DNA of 64,000 nucleotides, taken from NCBI RefSeq assembly GCF_007004545.3, contig NZ_CP045503.2, forward strand, positions 1,954,501 to 2,018,500, given 5' to 3'. Below, in pieces: positions 63,810 through 64,000 of this stretch. This DNA comes from Shewanella eurypsychrophilus (lineage in GTDB: Bacteria; Pseudomonadota; Gammaproteobacteria; Enterobacterales; Shewanellaceae). Within the stretch, counting starts at the first letter, position 1. Every line of letters starts with the position of its first letter. The position numbers were made by a program, and so were the translations under genes. The notes beneath the pieces were generated by a model. It did no database searches and was not told where the DNA came from. It saw only the letters and a program-made list of their open reading frames with translations.

Positions 63810-64000
63810 CTGTTTAGTGTCTCTAGAGAGAAGTCTAGTGTTAAGGTGATGTACTTCGGAAAATCTTGCTTAATTTGCTGCTCGGCAGCGGGTAAATGGA
63901 CACGACGGAGTAACTTACGAACACTTTTATTGAGATACTTACTCGATGACTTCTTGAGCAGTTTTATATTTCTAATCTCTCCCTCGCCAGTCAAGGTGAA
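63806..64000 (-). CDS. TonB C-terminal-domain protein (C-terminal part, cut by window edge)
   Basis: Only the last 64 codons are present. They read FTLTGEGEIRNIKLLKKSSS, then KYLNKSVRKLLRRVHLPAAE and FPKYITLTLDFSLETLNS to TAA. This is a TonB C-terminal domain, which contacts TonB boxes of outer-membrane receptors. The rest of the gene lies beyond position 64000, so whether it is a true TonB with membrane anchor cannot be said. Confidence 0.75.
   Translation of the reverse strand, partial: FTLTGEGEIRNIKLLKKSSSKYLNKSVRKLLRRVHLPAAEQQIKQDFPKYITLTLDFSLETLNS

Overview
The window reads as chromosomal DNA of a marine Shewanella (Gammaproteobacteria, moderate to low GC). The basis is gene order (moxR-fadIJ; sixA-M16 peptidase; smrB-prmB-aroC; mnmC-fabB; pdxB-asd-fimV-truA-folC-dedD-cvpA-purF; topB), a small periplasmic tetraheme cytochrome c paired with a flavocytochrome-type reductase, and a TonB-type protein at the right edge. 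I ran no database search, so names rest on recognised motifs, lengths and context.

Region by region. 1-4.2 kb: end of a MoxR ATPase gene and the fadIJ beta-oxidation pair, with candidate PsrA-type and FadR-type operators in front. 4.4-5.6 kb: a small membrane protein, a 39-residue protein, and a secreted protein made of fourteen copies of a 13-residue repeat, broken by two compensating indels. 5.7-13.2 kb: a large periplasmic-propeller/PAS/GGDEF/EAL protein and an M16 protease. 13.4-24.7 kb: housekeeping genes (sixA, smrB, prmB, aroC, an MFS transporter, an NAD-kinase-like protein, yfcL, a SPOUT methylase, a DUF3313-like lipoprotein, mnmC, fabB). 24.9-27.0 kb: a mercury-like MerR/MerT/MerP island without a reductase, ending in an outer-membrane barrel gene. 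27.2-31.2 kb: a U32 peptidase and an IS200-like/RAYT transposase gene bracketed by 15-bp inverted repeats. 31.4-45.4 kb: pdxB, asd, fimV, truA, folC, dedD, cvpA, purF, an M14 peptidase, a Fur-box-associated membrane protein and topB.

45.4-56.6 kb is the most distinctive part. It holds a PhnD-like lipoprotein with an orphan histidine kinase, a porin, a sigma-54 activator, and a three-gene operon coding for a Tat-exported flavin reductase, an exported member of the histidine/phenylalanine ammonia-lyase family, and a periplasmic tetraheme cytochrome c. The porin promoter and the operon promoter have the same layout: two CACGA/TCGTG-type sites 23 bp apart, then 53 bp to a -24/-12 promoter. This suggests one sigma-54 regulon. 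The lyase-family protein has lost the Ala-Ser-Gly triad that forms the MIO cofactor (it reads Glu-Ala-Asp, one residue shorter) but keeps several other active-site positions. I read the locus as a periplasmic module for respiring an aromatic or imidazole 2-enoate, with a lyase-fold protein of unknown chemistry.

56.7-64 kb: an RND pump with its adaptor, and a divergent EmrA-like/DUF2955-like/MarR operon. Two 22-bp palindromes lie between them. The window ends in the C-terminal part of a TonB-domain protein.
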